From Clavelina lepadiformis (Eukaryota > Chordata > Ascidiacea > Aplousobranchia > Clavelinidae), in contig NC_135244.1 of the NCBI RefSeq assembly GCF_947623445.1, positions 18,724,860-18,788,859 of the forward strand: a stretch of 64,000 nt of DNA, in the 5' to 3' direction. The position numbers and the translations under genes are program-made. The notes beneath the pieces are model-generated. The model searched no databases. It saw only the letters and a list, made by a program, of their open reading frames with translations, and was not told where the DNA came from. Positions 44,401-57,578 of this stretch are shown in pieces (the first letter of the stretch is position 1; every line of letters begins with the position of its first letter).

Positions 44401-47400
44401 TATTTACTCACATATCTTTTATTGCGAAATAATTTTTACCTGAGAAGAATGATGCTTCGTAAAAACGGGAGTATTTCCTCGGGTCCAGGTTGTATTTCTT
44501 GGCAAAGTTAGTCTCAACCAAAAGCGGTTTGATGTAACCTTTCAATGGGTCAGTCGATTCCAGAAGTTGTTGGAAGTGGGTTGAAATGAAACTCGCAACT
44601 AGAAAAACAAAAAATGACTCCTTGTCGATAGGGGTCTCGCAGCAGATTAAGGTTTATAAACTTACTTCTTAACAAACCACGCCTATTGCGAAACATGCCC
44701 GAATTACCTTGTTGTACTGGTTCATTGTCAAGCATGGCTGTCATCTGCTGAATAAATTGCGGGGTTGGACAATGCATAACCGCCATGTAAGAGGCGATTC
44801 TAATTTCTGCGTCTTGGTCAATGTCCAAGGTCATCCCACTCAAAGAAGTTCGCTACAGCAACAGATACAAAAACATTTTAAGTGTAAACTCATCAATATT
44901 GGATTTGTTGCAAAACTCACGATTCTTCCGATTGACAAAACTTACGTCTGTGTTGCATGGCATTCGTCTAAAAGCTTCCACAGCAGCTACCCTCGTTTCC
45001 ATGTCGTTGGTAGTTTCCTGAGCGCAGGCAGCCAGTACGTTGATGGCCGATGACCTACCAGCATTGCCCAATGCACGCAGGGCAAGAAGGATCTAAAGAC
45101 GAAAACGAGCGTAATTTTAGCTCCAATTAAAGATGAAGAATCATCTTGGCTGAATAAATGCTGATAAAAAATCCCAAAACTTACATCTTGCTTTTGCTCT
45201 GGGTTAGTGGTTCTACAGTTTACCCCCAGCTTGTCTTCGAACACCTCGAGGGCTCTTACGACACGTGGCTCAGTCAAACAGTTGCTCTTCGGAGCCTTGC
45301 ACAAGCGGTGGATCATTGTACCGGTGGTCAGGTGAGCTTTCTCCGTCAAACGCCCAGAGCGTAACACGTTCTAAAATAAACATCGCACAATAAGTTTTCT
45401 GTGACGTTTTTGTTAACATATCACATACATAATTTTAACAAATACGCAACAGAATTTGATTTTAAACTGTACTTGACAGGCATTCCAATATTATGTAAGA
45501 AGATATTTCATTCTGTGCTTGCCTTAATTCCATCAAGCATGGGTAGGGTGGGCTCGGCAATCAAACTCATTCCAGTTAACCATCTGCTGGCTGTTTCATC
45601 AGGCAAGACTTTTGGTCCTTGTTTGATTAAACGGGTCTCAAACACAACACACTCTTCACTGCCGCACCATTGCAACGCGTCTTGGAACATTCCTCTGTAA
45701 CAGAATTTTAGAATGTGAAGTTTTGGATTTAGCTACACAGAAACTAATAAAATGGAAGCTATCACAGACGTTTAACGTGGATCGATGACGCTAAAAAATT
45801 TAACAAGTCGCAGTTGCGTACTTCAAAGCATTTTCCCAGGTTGGACATGCGCCATTTAGTGAACTGTATGCCTGTTGAAGTGCTGGGGCATCAAGACGAC
45901 GCAGAAGGAACACCATTTTGATAAAATCAGCTCCAACCTGTAACCATAAGCCAGGTTAACTGGTTAGGTTAACATACGTGATGATGTCCACGTTACCAAG
46001 CTAGGGCAAATATCAAATTTGGTTTACTACAGTAAAATCGGTAAAGCGGTTACCCAAACACAAGTGCATGATTTGATCAAATGAGGGTCCAAATAATATT
46101 ATCACATTTGACAAAAGTGCCTTTTGTTTACCTGCTCATAATTCTCCCCAGACATTGTGACGCAAACGTTTGAAAACAAGTCCTGGAGTTCGCTTATGTC
46201 ACCAGATGGCGTCATAGGGTTGTTTTCATTCTCAAATGCAAGGCTTGTTCGACGAACGTTGTAGGACAAAACTGGAATAAAAGCGGTCGCATCAACGTAT
46301 TGAAAACGGCATAGTCAGCTAAAAGCGACACTATAACCAGTCTAAAACAGTTTCAATACTTTTAAAATTATGGCCACGAGGCAGGCCTACATAGGACACT
46401 TACGAGTATCGCCCGAAAAATAGCGTTGTCGCCCGGCTGCGTTCATGGTTTGTCGGATGGTCGTCTTGGCGCCACTTTCTTCGTTGCTGAAGGGTCGGAA
46501 GGTGTGTTCCTCGTCGCACGTGGTGCTCTGTATTTGGCCGCCGACCAGCATTTGGTGGCATGACTGCTTGCTGTGAATGAAACTCTGACGGGGCTGCAAC
46601 ACCAACATTTACAGATGAAAACTAGTCGCATCTTCTAGACGTAGAATGCACATCGTTTGTACATACAAGCACGCCTTGAAATCTAATTCTCATCCACAGT
46701 GACTCACCGAATCGCTGTGATACGGAGTGAAATGAGAGAACAAGAGATATTTCTCTCTGTCCTCACATTTACTGTAATCTTTTGTCTTGGTGATCACGAT
46801 GTTACCGTCCGTTTCTTCCACTTCGTACGCCGATTCACAAGTACCAGTGACGTCAGTCTGTGAAAGATAGAAAATCGCATTAGACGTTTCATAATGACAA
46901 TCCCGGTTGACGAAACCAGAATAACCGCCCCAAGTAATATTTACCCTCGGCATGTTATGACATGTAGCAGCGCAAGTGGGCGACAATGCGTTTACGTATT
47001 GGCGCGACTACAGACGGTAAACACCTGCCTAAAGCGAACTGAACTGACCTCTTCGATGGCTTCAGTCGACTCGACGCTGGACACTTGCAGAGTAGACAGG
47101 ACACCCCGTTTGATGTTCAGAACCCAGGCTGGGTCACTGTTTGACGAACAGATTTCCGGGATGCTTCCGTCCTGCCAGTTGAAATGCACAGGATTGCGCT
47201 GCAGATCATCTGCCCAATCCTGGGCGTTTACGGCGCGATTTTGACTGTCCCGTATGCTCGCTTCTTGTATCTGAGAGCAAACAACTAGAATGAACTTTTT
47301 TATCAAAACTGAAGCGCTATGTCATGGATTGTTTTAACACTTTCGTATGGTATTTTATGTGTACGTTATACTATAAGACAAAGTTTGTTTAAAAGTTTTT

Positions 47401-50136
47401 AAAACAGGTTATCAAACAAGCTCATTTATTTGATATTATTCAAACAAACATGCAAGCTGAAATAAGTTTTAAAAAGAGAAATAGACCATCTGTTTTAACC
47501 TTTAGTAATATTGATTTTTAAATTGCTACGTTTATCTACAGCGAAGAATTTTGATTTTTTACAACTCGTTAGTTTACCACACAAACCAAATGTAGTGTGA
47601 TAAATTTGAGACCATGTTTATGATAATACTGTACTAAGAATGAAATACTGCTATTGCAGGCCTGAAATAATAAAACTCCAAAAGCAACTTACCCTTAGAA
47701 TATGCTCACAAGGTGTAACGACATCCACTAACACCGTGGCTGCTAGATTTATCAGTGAGCGCTGTCCCTCAGTTGCTGCATCGTGGAAGGAGCTGACAAC
47801 AGATGCACTGTAGTGATATTGGTATGTGAAGCCAGGGTTGAACTGAAAGTTCACCGGATCTAAAAATTTGGTAAAAGTTGGTAAAATTTTGCCTATGTAT
47901 TCTATATTTTCGTACTTTTAATCATAGAACTGACGGCTCACTTTTATGCAGGATTAATTGTGTATTACAAAATTTCTGGATATTAGAAAATTATTAACAA
48001 TAAAATATTACCTTCACATGTTGAAGAACATTGAAATGATGTGTCCAAAACTCCTGTAACATAAAATAGAATCGATATTGTTATTGATATTTCAATATTA
48101 AATTTCGTAAAATTGTTTCTATTTTTTATTACGAATAGAGTGGTAAAACGAAAATGCAGTGCACTACTTGTAACGGCAAGGTTGGGAAAATACAGAACGA
48201 ATAACATTTTGTTGCCGTTCAACCTGCTTGTCTACACTCCTGACAAAAAAGGGCAAAGTCCGCTTTTACCAAAATTGGGTCGTCGAATGGCGTCAAATTT
48301 TCTGACGCTTTTTTCTTTTTTGTCAGCAATCCCACACTAGTCTTTAATCAGCTCATAAAAGCTAACAAAGACGAACGCGGCGTTCATCTTTGCAAAACTT
48401 AATTGCCAATCTGCAACCTTAAACGTCACGCTCTTGTTTAAAAAGATAAAGAAGCGAAGCAAACATTAAAGAGTTCAAACAAGCAAAAGTATCGCTGATG
48501 CAGCGATTCAATCACGCCCATTTCTTGAGCAAAGGTCGACCTTTAGGAACACAAGAACGCTTGTAATCTTTACCAAAATTACCGTGTGGAACTTCACCAG
48601 CCAAAGAGTTTACAGCGGTATTACTTGACCTACATTTTGAATAAGAACACCACAGTAGATTACGTTTTACACTCGTTTATGAGCAATTCTCATTTAACAC
48701 ATTGCAAAACTTAAAACTGGATGACGACTTGGATTGACACAACATTCCATCAATCAGTTAATTATCGATAAGTAATGAAGTATTTATTTGCGTTAACCTT
48801 GATAATGGTTACGCTGGAAGATTATATAATTATTATGGATTTTCTGTCCACAAAAACAGAAATTAATTCCCACAAAAAGCAGAAAACTCAAGGTATGACA
48901 AAAACATTTCAGTCGTTCCACGAGCGTAACAACAAAAACATAGAAAACGGCAACACTTCGCAGAAGTCTATCACAAAGCAAGCACTGGATTCTTACCCAA
49001 CGTTGAAAAATAAACATTTAGCCCGAGGGAGACCGCCACGCTCTGTCAGCGACAGCTGAAAATCGACAACAAAGAAATCACGTGGTAAACACGAACACAG
49101 CACGCATAGCTTTGCTTTGCTTGCACTTGACAAAAGATGCTGCAATTGTTTTTGTTTAAATTATTTAGTCTGGTTTGAGGCCATGTCAATAATATCGTGT
49201 CGGCCTGCATTGTCCGCTGGACAGCGATGACGATGACCTAACTTGTTTGCAAAAGAGCACTTAAACTTTTGAAAGACAGCAGCAATAAATGTCGGTCACA
49301 GAAAAACCACCAAGATTATGTTTCCAGTTAATTCAGATACGTTTGTGCCTCTCGTTGTACCGAAAAGCAAAACTTGCTTATTCATGCTAATGGGAAGTTG
49401 GAGAAGTTGAAAATTCACACGAAGTGGGATTAAGTCACTTATGGCACAAATTTTACACAGAAGACAAGCAATTTTTATAGTTTTATAAGTTACTTAACCA
49501 TATTACACACTTTCTTGCACAAATAGTCATACGAATTAATAAGTTGCGCGCGGAAATATCAAAGCCGTGGTGTAATCCAACGGAAGTCGTTGTTTGAATT
49601 TCCTTGTTGGAATGACGCTCGCTTTCTCCAATCGCTACTGCGCTGTTGGTCGTTCACCTCCCAGCACAATATTTCCGCAGCAAACGACAACAACAAACTT
49701 GCGTTTGTGGCAACAACAACTGCACACTCGCAAGCTTCCAATACCACATAAGATAACATAGTTTAGCGCAATGATAGCAAGCTCTACTTCGACAGATGAT
49801 CGCTTTCAACCTTTATGATAATCTTTTTTATTCGTACGTTTATCGCTTGTTACAACTAAAATATTTACTAATCTTTCGTATATGTTTGAAAGAGACAATA
49901 TATTACATAAAAACACTGGAATGCGCGTGGTATAACATGCTCCACATTAATAAAAAACAAACGTTTCTTGCAAACAAGTTACGTATTACCTTATTATAAC
50001 TAACGTAGTCACATTTAAAAAAATATAATAAATTAATAACTAAATATTCGTAACAAATTTTTCTGTACTTACTTGATTCACTTTTGGACACAATGGCAAG
50101 TAATAAAAGACTTATTAAAAGTGCTTGTACCTCCAT
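26419..50136 (-). CDS. apolpp: Giant apolipophorin-type large lipid transfer protein (5,523 aa)
   Basis: Secreted lipoprotein backbone of the vitellogenin/apoB/apolipophorin superfamily. Exons: 50073-50136, 48012-48053, 47693-47859, 47049-47270, 46708-46857, 46404-46593, 46132-46271, 45822-45937, 45523-45694, 45185-45370, 44946-45092, 44708-44852, 44440-44598, 44091-44215, 43130-43324, 42799-42957, 42505-42701, 42160-42342, 41933-42053, 41722-41847, 41456-41621, 41246-41322, 40984-41158, 40659-40836, 29234-40415, 28982-29158, 28636-28905, 28297-28524, 27988-28170, 27666-27856, 27378-27549, 27098-27259, 26910-27050, 26663-26800, 26419-26544. Phases close exactly. Order: signal peptide, Vitellogenin_N lipid domain (~30-660), DUF1943-type sheets (~740-1080), ~3,730 residues of beta-rich repeats, VWD (~4988-5153; the usual GLCG is GLAG), a Cys-rich segment, then a tail like insect apolipophorin (RFHVVGYGG, VIILIPCGGC, DVCVRLATDTGGSVWD). 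That tail separates it from apoB and vitellogenin. Introns 48054-50072 and 43325-44090 hold nothing recognisable. Confidence 0.94.
29234..40415 (-). other. apolpp: Single 11,182-bp coding exon of the apolipophorin gene
   Basis: An uninterrupted frame of about 3,727 codons. Its acceptor (actttcag) is at 40416-40417, and its donor GTAAGT follows 29234. It encodes the lipid-binding beta-sheet body. Recurrent signatures resemble HDIELLTELGV, HNIDQLYNLGVP and HNFDMVVEQLGVP, suggesting a repeating structural unit through most of the exon. Neighbouring exons average about 150 bp, so this one exon holds two thirds of the coding sequence. A KRRNR basic cluster lies near its start. Confidence 0.95.
34300..35480 (-). 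repeat. Tandem ~54-residue protein repeats in the giant exon
   Basis: Successive units begin with H-x-IPE-like motifs (HNIPEL, HDFEIL, HEIPEI, HGIPEM, HNIPDV, HRIPEM) at roughly 35208, 35050, 34890, 34735, 34570 and 34407. Each unit continues with a VPR or LPxSV step, then TIDGLER or SLDGLER. Spacing of about 160 bp corresponds to 53-55 residues. The DNA copies are diverged, so the array is old. Confidence 0.8.
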
Positions 50137-50185
50137 AGTTTTGGTTCGCTTTTCGCAGATCCGAGTTCATCGGCGGACCCCAGGG

Positions 50186-50192
50186 TATTTAT
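50186..50192 (-). promoter_or_regulatory. TATA-like element of the apolipophorin gene
   Basis: On the minus strand ATAAATA lies about 50 bp before the start codon at 50136. With the usual ~30-bp spacing, transcription would start near 50160, giving a very short 5' UTR. This is inferred from position and motif only. Confidence 0.5.
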
Positions 50193-50338
50193 GTGGCTGT
50201 GGGAGAGACAAAACGAGAGAGAAAGAGCGTTCCAGGAAAAAAGAGAACGATAAGTGAAGAGCCATGGGTGGGAGCTATTTGCTGAGATTGTGCAATGCAA
50301 CGCGGTTGATTATGCAGCGTATAGTCCATAGGGTAAAC

Positions 50339-50780
50339 CAGGGCTTCCCAAACTTTTTTGCTCGCGACCCCTTTCAAACTTCTGAAGTTTTCCGCGACCC
50401 TTCACGTTTAAATTGATTAGCAGTGCGAAATATACATTAGTCATTAGTGACATTTATTGAGATGCAAAGACTGAATTCAAGCAACCAGAACTCAAAGCCT
50501 ACTTACTACTTTACACATATCTAGGCTACTGGAAACAAAAAAGCACACACATTTATTCAGTGTGATTGGTGCGACTGCTTTCTGCTACAAAGCAAGTCCA
50601 GCCGTGGTTCAATATCTGTTAATGCTGGTCTCAAGGCGGTTTCGATGTTGATTAGGCTGGAACGATATTTTGTTTTGATTGTATTTTGTACTTTGTGTAA
50701 AATTGGTATACGCTCTGCGACCCCTGAAGTTCGTTACGCGACCCCTTGCGGGGTCGCGACCCCCAGTTTGGGAAGCCCTG
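50339..50780. mobile_element. Non-autonomous hAT-type transposon upstream of apolipophorin
   Basis: A 442-bp element is bounded by 16-bp terminal inverted repeats CAGGGCTTCCCAAACT (50339) and AGTTTGGGAAGCCCTG (to 50780). It is flanked by an exact 8-bp duplication GGGTAAAC at 50331-50338 and 50781-50788. Eight-base duplications and CAGGG ends are hallmarks of the hAT superfamily. Subterminal CGCGACCCCT-like repeats are present. There is no transposase, so it would need an autonomous partner. It lies about 150 bp upstream of the TATA-like element. Confidence 0.93.
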
Positions 50781-50788
50781 GGGTAAAC

Positions 50789-53654
50789 GACCTTTGCCTA
50801 TGCAATGTACACGATAACAAACTTGGTTGCTCATAACTGTTTTCGTCTCAGTGAACTCAACAAGCATGTATCCACAGTCGCAAAATCAACGCAAGCCATT
50901 TATTGGTCTATACGTTTAATCAACGGCCATTTATTTTGTTACACCGACAAATTAGAACCTCTAATTGTATTGTGACAAACAGTAACTCAAATGACGACGG
51001 GTTTATGAAAGGGGTCTCAGTGCATGACACAAGTGACACGTTTCGCAAAGTTCATCGCAATAGGATGTGAAAATTAATAAAAATAAAACAGTCCCTCGCG
51101 GGTACAAAGTCCGGCACTCGCTTGCCCAGCCAACCTTGAAAGGAAACAAGCTTGGATAAGATAACGGAGTCATATCAAGGTTTGTAGTCTTTCGTTTTCT
51201 TTGTGTTTCAGAATTCAGAAATTTCCAGGTAAGAAAAGAAAATGTGACAAATCATATTCGTTTATCATCGTTTGAACCAGCCCCTTAAAAGGGGACAGTT
51301 TATAATTTGTCAAGAAATTTTTTTTTTTAATGACGATTATGATTTTGTTAACCTGCGCGTTTTTTTTTGCGGTTGATCTAAAATTATCATATCTCTGGTA
51401 AATTTTAAGGCCTTAGCTTGAACAAACCGTGGCTGCACAGGAATCGTAATTCCAACCAAATGGGGTGTATTTTCATTTATTGCTGCACTACTTGGTTTGC
51501 TTGATGCACCTTGAAGACAAAACGAGTTCAAACGGCTACTGTATAAACGCGATGGCTGCGTTTAGAAACAACAAAGATGTGTTTTACATCAAGCGCTACC
51601 AAAGATCATTCAAGTTAAGAAGTTAATAAAAGACAGAACTGTAACGATACATACAAGAATTTCTATCAATGGTGCAATATTGTTAGTGCAGATGATGCAA
51701 AAGTCAACCAGAATGTTACTGCATTGGGGAAGAAGCAATTTCTGCAAGCTCATGAAACAAACATGGACCGAAGTGCATCCCGTGCTCTCTTGTTTCGAGT
51801 AGACAAAGCTCGGACAACGTTTGCGTTTTCTCGGAAGTGACGTAAGGAGAACTCGATGCAAAGTTCACAAAACGAACGCGGCTTTGTATTTTGAAAAGCT
51901 TGCAAAATTAGTTATTTTCTGACTCATGACTGAGGACAATGGCCTCATAGCCAAATAGGTTGTTGATATACCAGCGCCCAGCAGACCGTAATGTAGTTAA
52001 ATGTAAGATTTCCTGCTTTTGTAGCATACGGTATCGGAATTCATTGCATTGTAATTACCTATCACAGTTTGTAATCATTTCTTCAACGCTGTTAAGAAAC
52101 ACAGAGCGTTGCGTTCAGAAATTTAGAACGATTCAGGAACAAGTTATATGACACTGCATTGTTGTCGGACGCTGCCCATTGAAATTTCACTCTCAAAAAT
52201 TTATCCCTGCCAAGTCTTCAGTTGTTTTGCTAGGCCATCGACTCAGCATGTTACCGATTTAATCTATGTTCACTTAAATTATGGTTTTGTGACAATTTTA
52301 ACTGCAGTGTTTTCGGCGCTTAGTAAACAACGCTATGATAATAGTCATTTCAAACTATATGACATCACAGACAACTCTTTTGCTTTGGGGAAAACTGTTG
52401 TAAAATCTTCAAAACATTTAGGGCAGGAACACAACAGAAGGTATGAAATCAATTCCAGGCTGTAACTGATTAACCCGGCGAGACGTGATGCCCATGGTGT
52501 GTTCAAAACAATCTCTTAGCGACCAGCATTTTGTGGAAAGAACGACAGGTATTGAAATTGCGCCATATCAGAGTTGGGTGATACATTCCGCTTTGTTTAC
52601 CAATGTGACGTCAGACCCGTTTATCATTTCGTTTCTGGTTATGTGTGGTTTTCATCAGTAGCTCATAAATGTGGCAATTGATTCTCCTGTTTAGACTTTG
52701 ACCGTTTGAAGTAGAGTTGTGCATCGCCCTGCCTTTCAACTGGTTGAAGGAAGCAATTGAAGTTTTATTTTTCCATTTTTGTTGCATTATCTTTTGAGAG
52801 TTTGGATTTTATGCTTTCCTTGCAATCCACTCTTACTTACATATTACATGAAATGATTAAAACTAGCACTTTTCATTGCAAGAATTACAATATATTGAAT
52901 TTCAAGTTGATCGACATAGTTTTCAGGGCAATTTTTGCCACACATTAGTTATCTTGCCCGTAAGCAAACCTTGTATCGGTTTGGCAGATTTTCAAATTAT
53001 TATTGAGCTTATGACGTTTACTAATCTGCTGAAGTATATCAATTACCAAAAGATTACAAGACCCCCGCAGTCTGAAAGTGAATGACCCTTTATACGCTTG
53101 ATGGAACGGTACGGATACTGATGGGTAATAAATGTGATTGACTGGCCATTGGTGGGAATTAAGGTCGCAATGAAACCTATAAAGATCGCCACTTCCTTTT
53201 GTCAAGGCGTGATATTATCTTACGCTTTATTGCGTGTACAGTAAAATGGTAATATAACCGCAGTAAGTTTTAAGCTAAGCGTGTGCTCATGGACTAAACA
53301 ATCTTAAAACAGGGTGTACGCAAAACCATACCTTACTATCTTACTAACAAAGAAACGATCACTAGCAAAAACAATGCTTAGGCGTATATCGAGCTGCAAA
53401 AGTAGTCACGAGATTTATTTTTCACACCTAACCTACTTCCGCAGTGATAATCATTTAATACAGTCGGAGAGAAAACATAACTTAAAAGAACTTACGTTTT
53501 TAGAGGCATAAATTGTCTCCATCATTTCAGTAAGGATATGGTTATCGTCACTTTGAAAATTTCAAAAATCAAACAATTATATTTTTATACCACGTCATAA
53601 AGGTGCAGCTTATTTTTTACGATTCATTAATCAAATATCATAAAATTGCTGGTT
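50789..53654. other. Intergenic region between apolipophorin and the phosphatase gene
   Basis: Upstream of the apolipophorin transposon and downstream of the ACP5-like gene. Short open frames here, including a 105-codon one at 52148-52465, have no recognisable similarity. Nothing else is supported. Confidence 0.5.
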
Positions 53655-56600
53655 TTACGGGCGCTTGTACTTGTTCATCATTGTCCTGACTTTTCGAAGA
53701 GCCAGTTGCTCCTGTTCCTGTTGCAGTTGCTGAAACGACTTTGGACGAAGCCTGTGGTGATCGAAGTAAATGTCATGATTACGATTTGGTGGGTTTTGGT
53801 GAATTGGAGCTTTTATCGATTTTGTTGGTACTTTTGGTCGCGCCTGGATGAACGCAACATCCTCTTGGGGTGCTTGGTTCGTGTTATGATACCTGGGTAA
53901 GAGTTTGGTCAAATATAACACAGTTGTGTCACTGTATACAAAAGCCACCGTCATATAGTTTTTTCTGACATCACAGTAGGTAAATGCGCCGGTTGAGTTA
54001 TTGATGTTGTTTGTCCAAAAATATCGAACTGATTTGTAGATTTTGTCAAAATTGTCTGGTCTGTCCGGCACACCACTCGCCGCTCCAGTGACAAAATAAT
54101 GGACACCACCTTTTCCAGAAGACTTGATATGCTGAAAACATGTTAGGAGAGTTAGAAGAGTCATTTAGGTTCAAAAAGAAAAAATTCATTAAAAGCGATG
54201 AGAAGTGAGCCGTTGTCCAAATATTTTTCGAAGCGATTTAGAGCTCCAAGTACTGCTACGGCAAGCCGAAAACACTTCATCAAACAAAACGTGCGCATTA
54301 CTTTCGTAATTAAAATGGTTTATATGTTGGGGCGGAAGCGGTTGCATAACTACAAGCCCGTAAATATTATTTTCTTACAAAGTTTTCTTCCTTCTTTCAA
54401 CAGGCTTACATTTTAACTTAAACAGCAGTATTGAGAAAAGGTGTTTAATAAAGAAATGCTTCTACATTTGACAAGTCGTTAACATACAACGTCTTTTGTC
54501 ACAAATTACAAAGATAGGGAGGCGACCGAACTCAATTTCCGCATTGGACTTGGCACTACGTGAAGCGTGATAGGTTTAAAAAAAAGATTTTTTGTGGTCG
54601 AACCAACTCCAATTTGAAATTCACCTGACTACCACCAAGGCCTAAAATAAATTATATTACTATCACAATACGCAAATGTAGGCTTTACTTGTATGGAATT
54701 CCTCACGTATCACAGCTACAATACGTTCAATATTTGTCCAACCGCAGTTCAAAATACTAAGAAAACGGCCGTTCGTTTAACATTTAGGACGCACCTGCAC
54801 GCTGTGATCGTGGCCAGAAAAATAGGCAGTCACGTGATATTTCTGTAACAAAGGAACGAGCCTTTCGACCAGGCAATTTGTTGAACCGTGACGACCTCCA
54901 GAATAAACCGGGTAATGGCCTGCGGCTATTAAGTATTGAGCTCTAAATAAAACAATAACACACCGTTCATAAATAAATCTTCATAAACATTGTAATAAAG
55001 TGTCCGCTCGTTGTAAAAAAGAAAAGTAAAATACATGGGCTTTAAATCGTCAAAAATGTGTGAAGGGACAAAAGTTGAGATCTTTCCATACCGTGAAGAA
55101 TTGAGGGTTTGCTCTATCCACCACCACTGCTCGTCCGCTGCAGTTTTGTTATCTGGACCACGCGGTTGCTTCAGGCCGTTGGGTGGCACTCGTCCGCACA
55201 GTTGGACGGTGTCAATCATTACGAAATCAACGGTAACGTTTTGGAATGTGGGTAATCTGGCCGACCATTTGTAATATTTGCTTTTAAACGACCACCGCCT
55301 GAAAAAATCGCAAACAAATACATCGTTTGTTTAAAAATCAGCCGTTTCGCAATATTTTGCTTAATTGCAGTTTATAGCAGCAACTGATCACCTGACATGG
55401 TTATGCGCAATGCATTTCAAAAAACAACCTTTGTGATAGATCGCTCAAAGGTCAAGTAAGCTGTTTAACTTATTCATTTGAAATATGAATAGGTAAATAG
55501 GAACGGTACAAAGTTCTCTGAGGTAGGTCAAATAAAGCTCAGCTGACAAATAGCCATATAAAATAAATTGACAAAGCTGGCATTTACACAACAGAGAAGT
55601 GAACGGTTGAAGTTATTTTTAGCCTCATTGTTTGTTAAGAAATCACCAGAAAAAATAGAAAATATCCATAACACTTTTGTGCGAGCAAAAAGTGATACCG
55701 ATTTCTTCATCAAAATCAAGTTTTTAACTAAAATTGTGGTTTAAACCAGTAATACATTGCTAGACCACACGGTTTTAATTGGTGATAGAGATGGCATTAT
55801 TTACGCGCGTATGAAGAGGCTCGTTAAGCTTAATGGCTGTAAATACGCAAGCTTGCGAAAATAAAGTGAAAGATTTCGGAATGAACCTTTGGTTCTGGGA
55901 AGGGAAGTAGCGAACAAAACAACTAATACACGTCATGATCACATAACAATTTGTCACGTAAACCTACGTGTAAGTTTTTTACCAGTATATATTACCAAAA
56001 TACATGCGTGTATAACAGATACATTTTACAATAAATGTTTTGCTTAATATTAGGGTTTAGGTACTTGTTATGTAACAATCACTTGGTTTCACACCTGGAT
56101 AAATCTGAATACTTGATTTGAGCTCGAACGCTGCCTTTGTAGTCCAAATCACCAGCTACGGCATACCATGGCTTGTGCAATGATTGCTGATTGAACACGT
56201 CTTCATAGGCGATCTAATAGAGGAATTCTAAACGTTGGGTTTATTATTATTATTATTGTTATTATTTATTATTGCTGTGAACCAAGCTCTGCTAAGTTTA
56301 ATGTGCCTATGACAACCGTGACTAACTAACACAAGTTTTAAATCTGAAATAAAAATATTTTTAAGCTTTGGTTTGAGGCTTTGTATAATAATTACGTAAA
56401 ATACAGCCTTTTATAAAAAGTATAGCATAAATGTTTTTTTTTATTCTTTTGTTAAGTGAATTATAAAGGAAACAATAACATATATCCCATACGTGCGACC
56501 CTTATCCAATACCCAGCGGCGTTACCGCTGTAATGTCTTTGAGCAAGGTATTAATGACGACTGCTTTTGTTTATTGGTCCCGATGAGCATCTCTAAATTC

Positions 56601-57578
56601 GGGCGATACAATAAGTTTGAAACCATGAAACAAACAAACGCCTGTGTTTATCGGAGTTTGCACAACGAAAAACTAGATAACCGTAGATTCACCGATAAGA
56701 AATTACTGCCGATTTTACATGTATAAAAACTTTGCTCAGTCTGTGAGATATGCCTTTCACGGGCGACCACTAGCGGCTACCTTGAAATGTCGGTCATCAA
56801 CGGTTTTTACGCCTCTATCGCTAAAATGGTCGCCCAACGTGAGGATAAAACTGCAATCGTATTGAGAAGAAAGATTTGCCATTCCACTTCCAATATTCCT
56901 CAGAAGTTTACTTGGGGATGGTTGGTTTGAGCCGTAGCCCCAATCGCTCAAAATCAAAAATCGCAGTCCAATTTCGTTGCCGTTGGCGTCGTACACTTGA
57001 AAAAGATTTACAATCTAAGAAGAATTCAAAATGCTAGTTTCGTAAAAGTTATCATAAATTTTTACATAAAGTTATTAACCAACGAAGTTCATTACTCACT
57101 AAGCATCCGTGTTGTAACTATCCTTAATTTATAAACCAACTTTGCTGTTCATAAAATGCAGGTTACATTACACTTTTTCATATAGCCTACTATAACAACA
57201 TACCACCAAGAACAAACCTGGCTTCCTTGACAGCAAAGATCCATTAATCTCAGCTCGAACTTCGTCGAGAAGATCTTCTTCTACCTCAATGATGGTTTCA
57301 ACCGCTCTTTCATTGTCCATCGGCGCACGGCGAGCTTCTCCTATCGCGAGATGTTCAAGTTCTTCCCGATCCAGGTTGTTCGGAGCTAGGTCAAGATCTA
57401 TTCCCTGTGTGACATCATAATCCATTTTCATGGCAAATAACTTGCCAGCGCGACCCTCCGTGGTGTGGGTACGGTACAGAAACGCACCAAACAATAAACA
57501 TAGAACGACTCCGAAAATTTTCCGATGTTTAAGAGCTGAGTTCCGCATGTAACCGTAACCAAAGAGAATCCTGCTCAT
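53655..57578 (-). CDS. ACP5-like: Membrane-anchored ACP5/purple acid phosphatase relative with altered metal site
   Basis: Metallophosphoesterase related to tartrate-resistant acid phosphatase. Exons: 57218-57578, 56781-56995, 56095-56213, 55092-55298, 54795-54942, 53655-54131; phases join to 508 residues. A hydrophobic segment at ~22-37 (IFGVVLCLLFGAFLY) after basic residues predicts a type II membrane anchor, followed by an acidic stalk to about 120. The catalytic fold follows ACP5: SDWGYG (Asp138), LGDHF (Asp176), DVFNQQSLHKPWYAVAGD, MIDTVQLCG, AGHYPVY (His310) and SGHDHSVQ (His345, His347). In ACP5 the second motif is GDNFY, where the Tyr binds Fe(III), and the third is GNHD; here they are GDHFS and GDLD. 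The purple Tyr, the bridging Asn and the catalytic His are therefore replaced. The C-terminal ~70 residues are an extra Gln/Glu/Arg-rich, possibly coiled-coil tail. It may be a pseudoenzyme or have changed chemistry. Confidence 0.92.
56241..56274. repeat. ATT microsatellite
   Basis: An imperfect run of TTA/ATT triplets in the intron between the second and third exons of the ACP5-like gene. Confidence 0.8.

Noticed and set aside
52148..52465. 105-codon plus-strand open frame in the intergenic region
   Set aside because: No similarity, no splice or promoter context; length is within chance for this composition.
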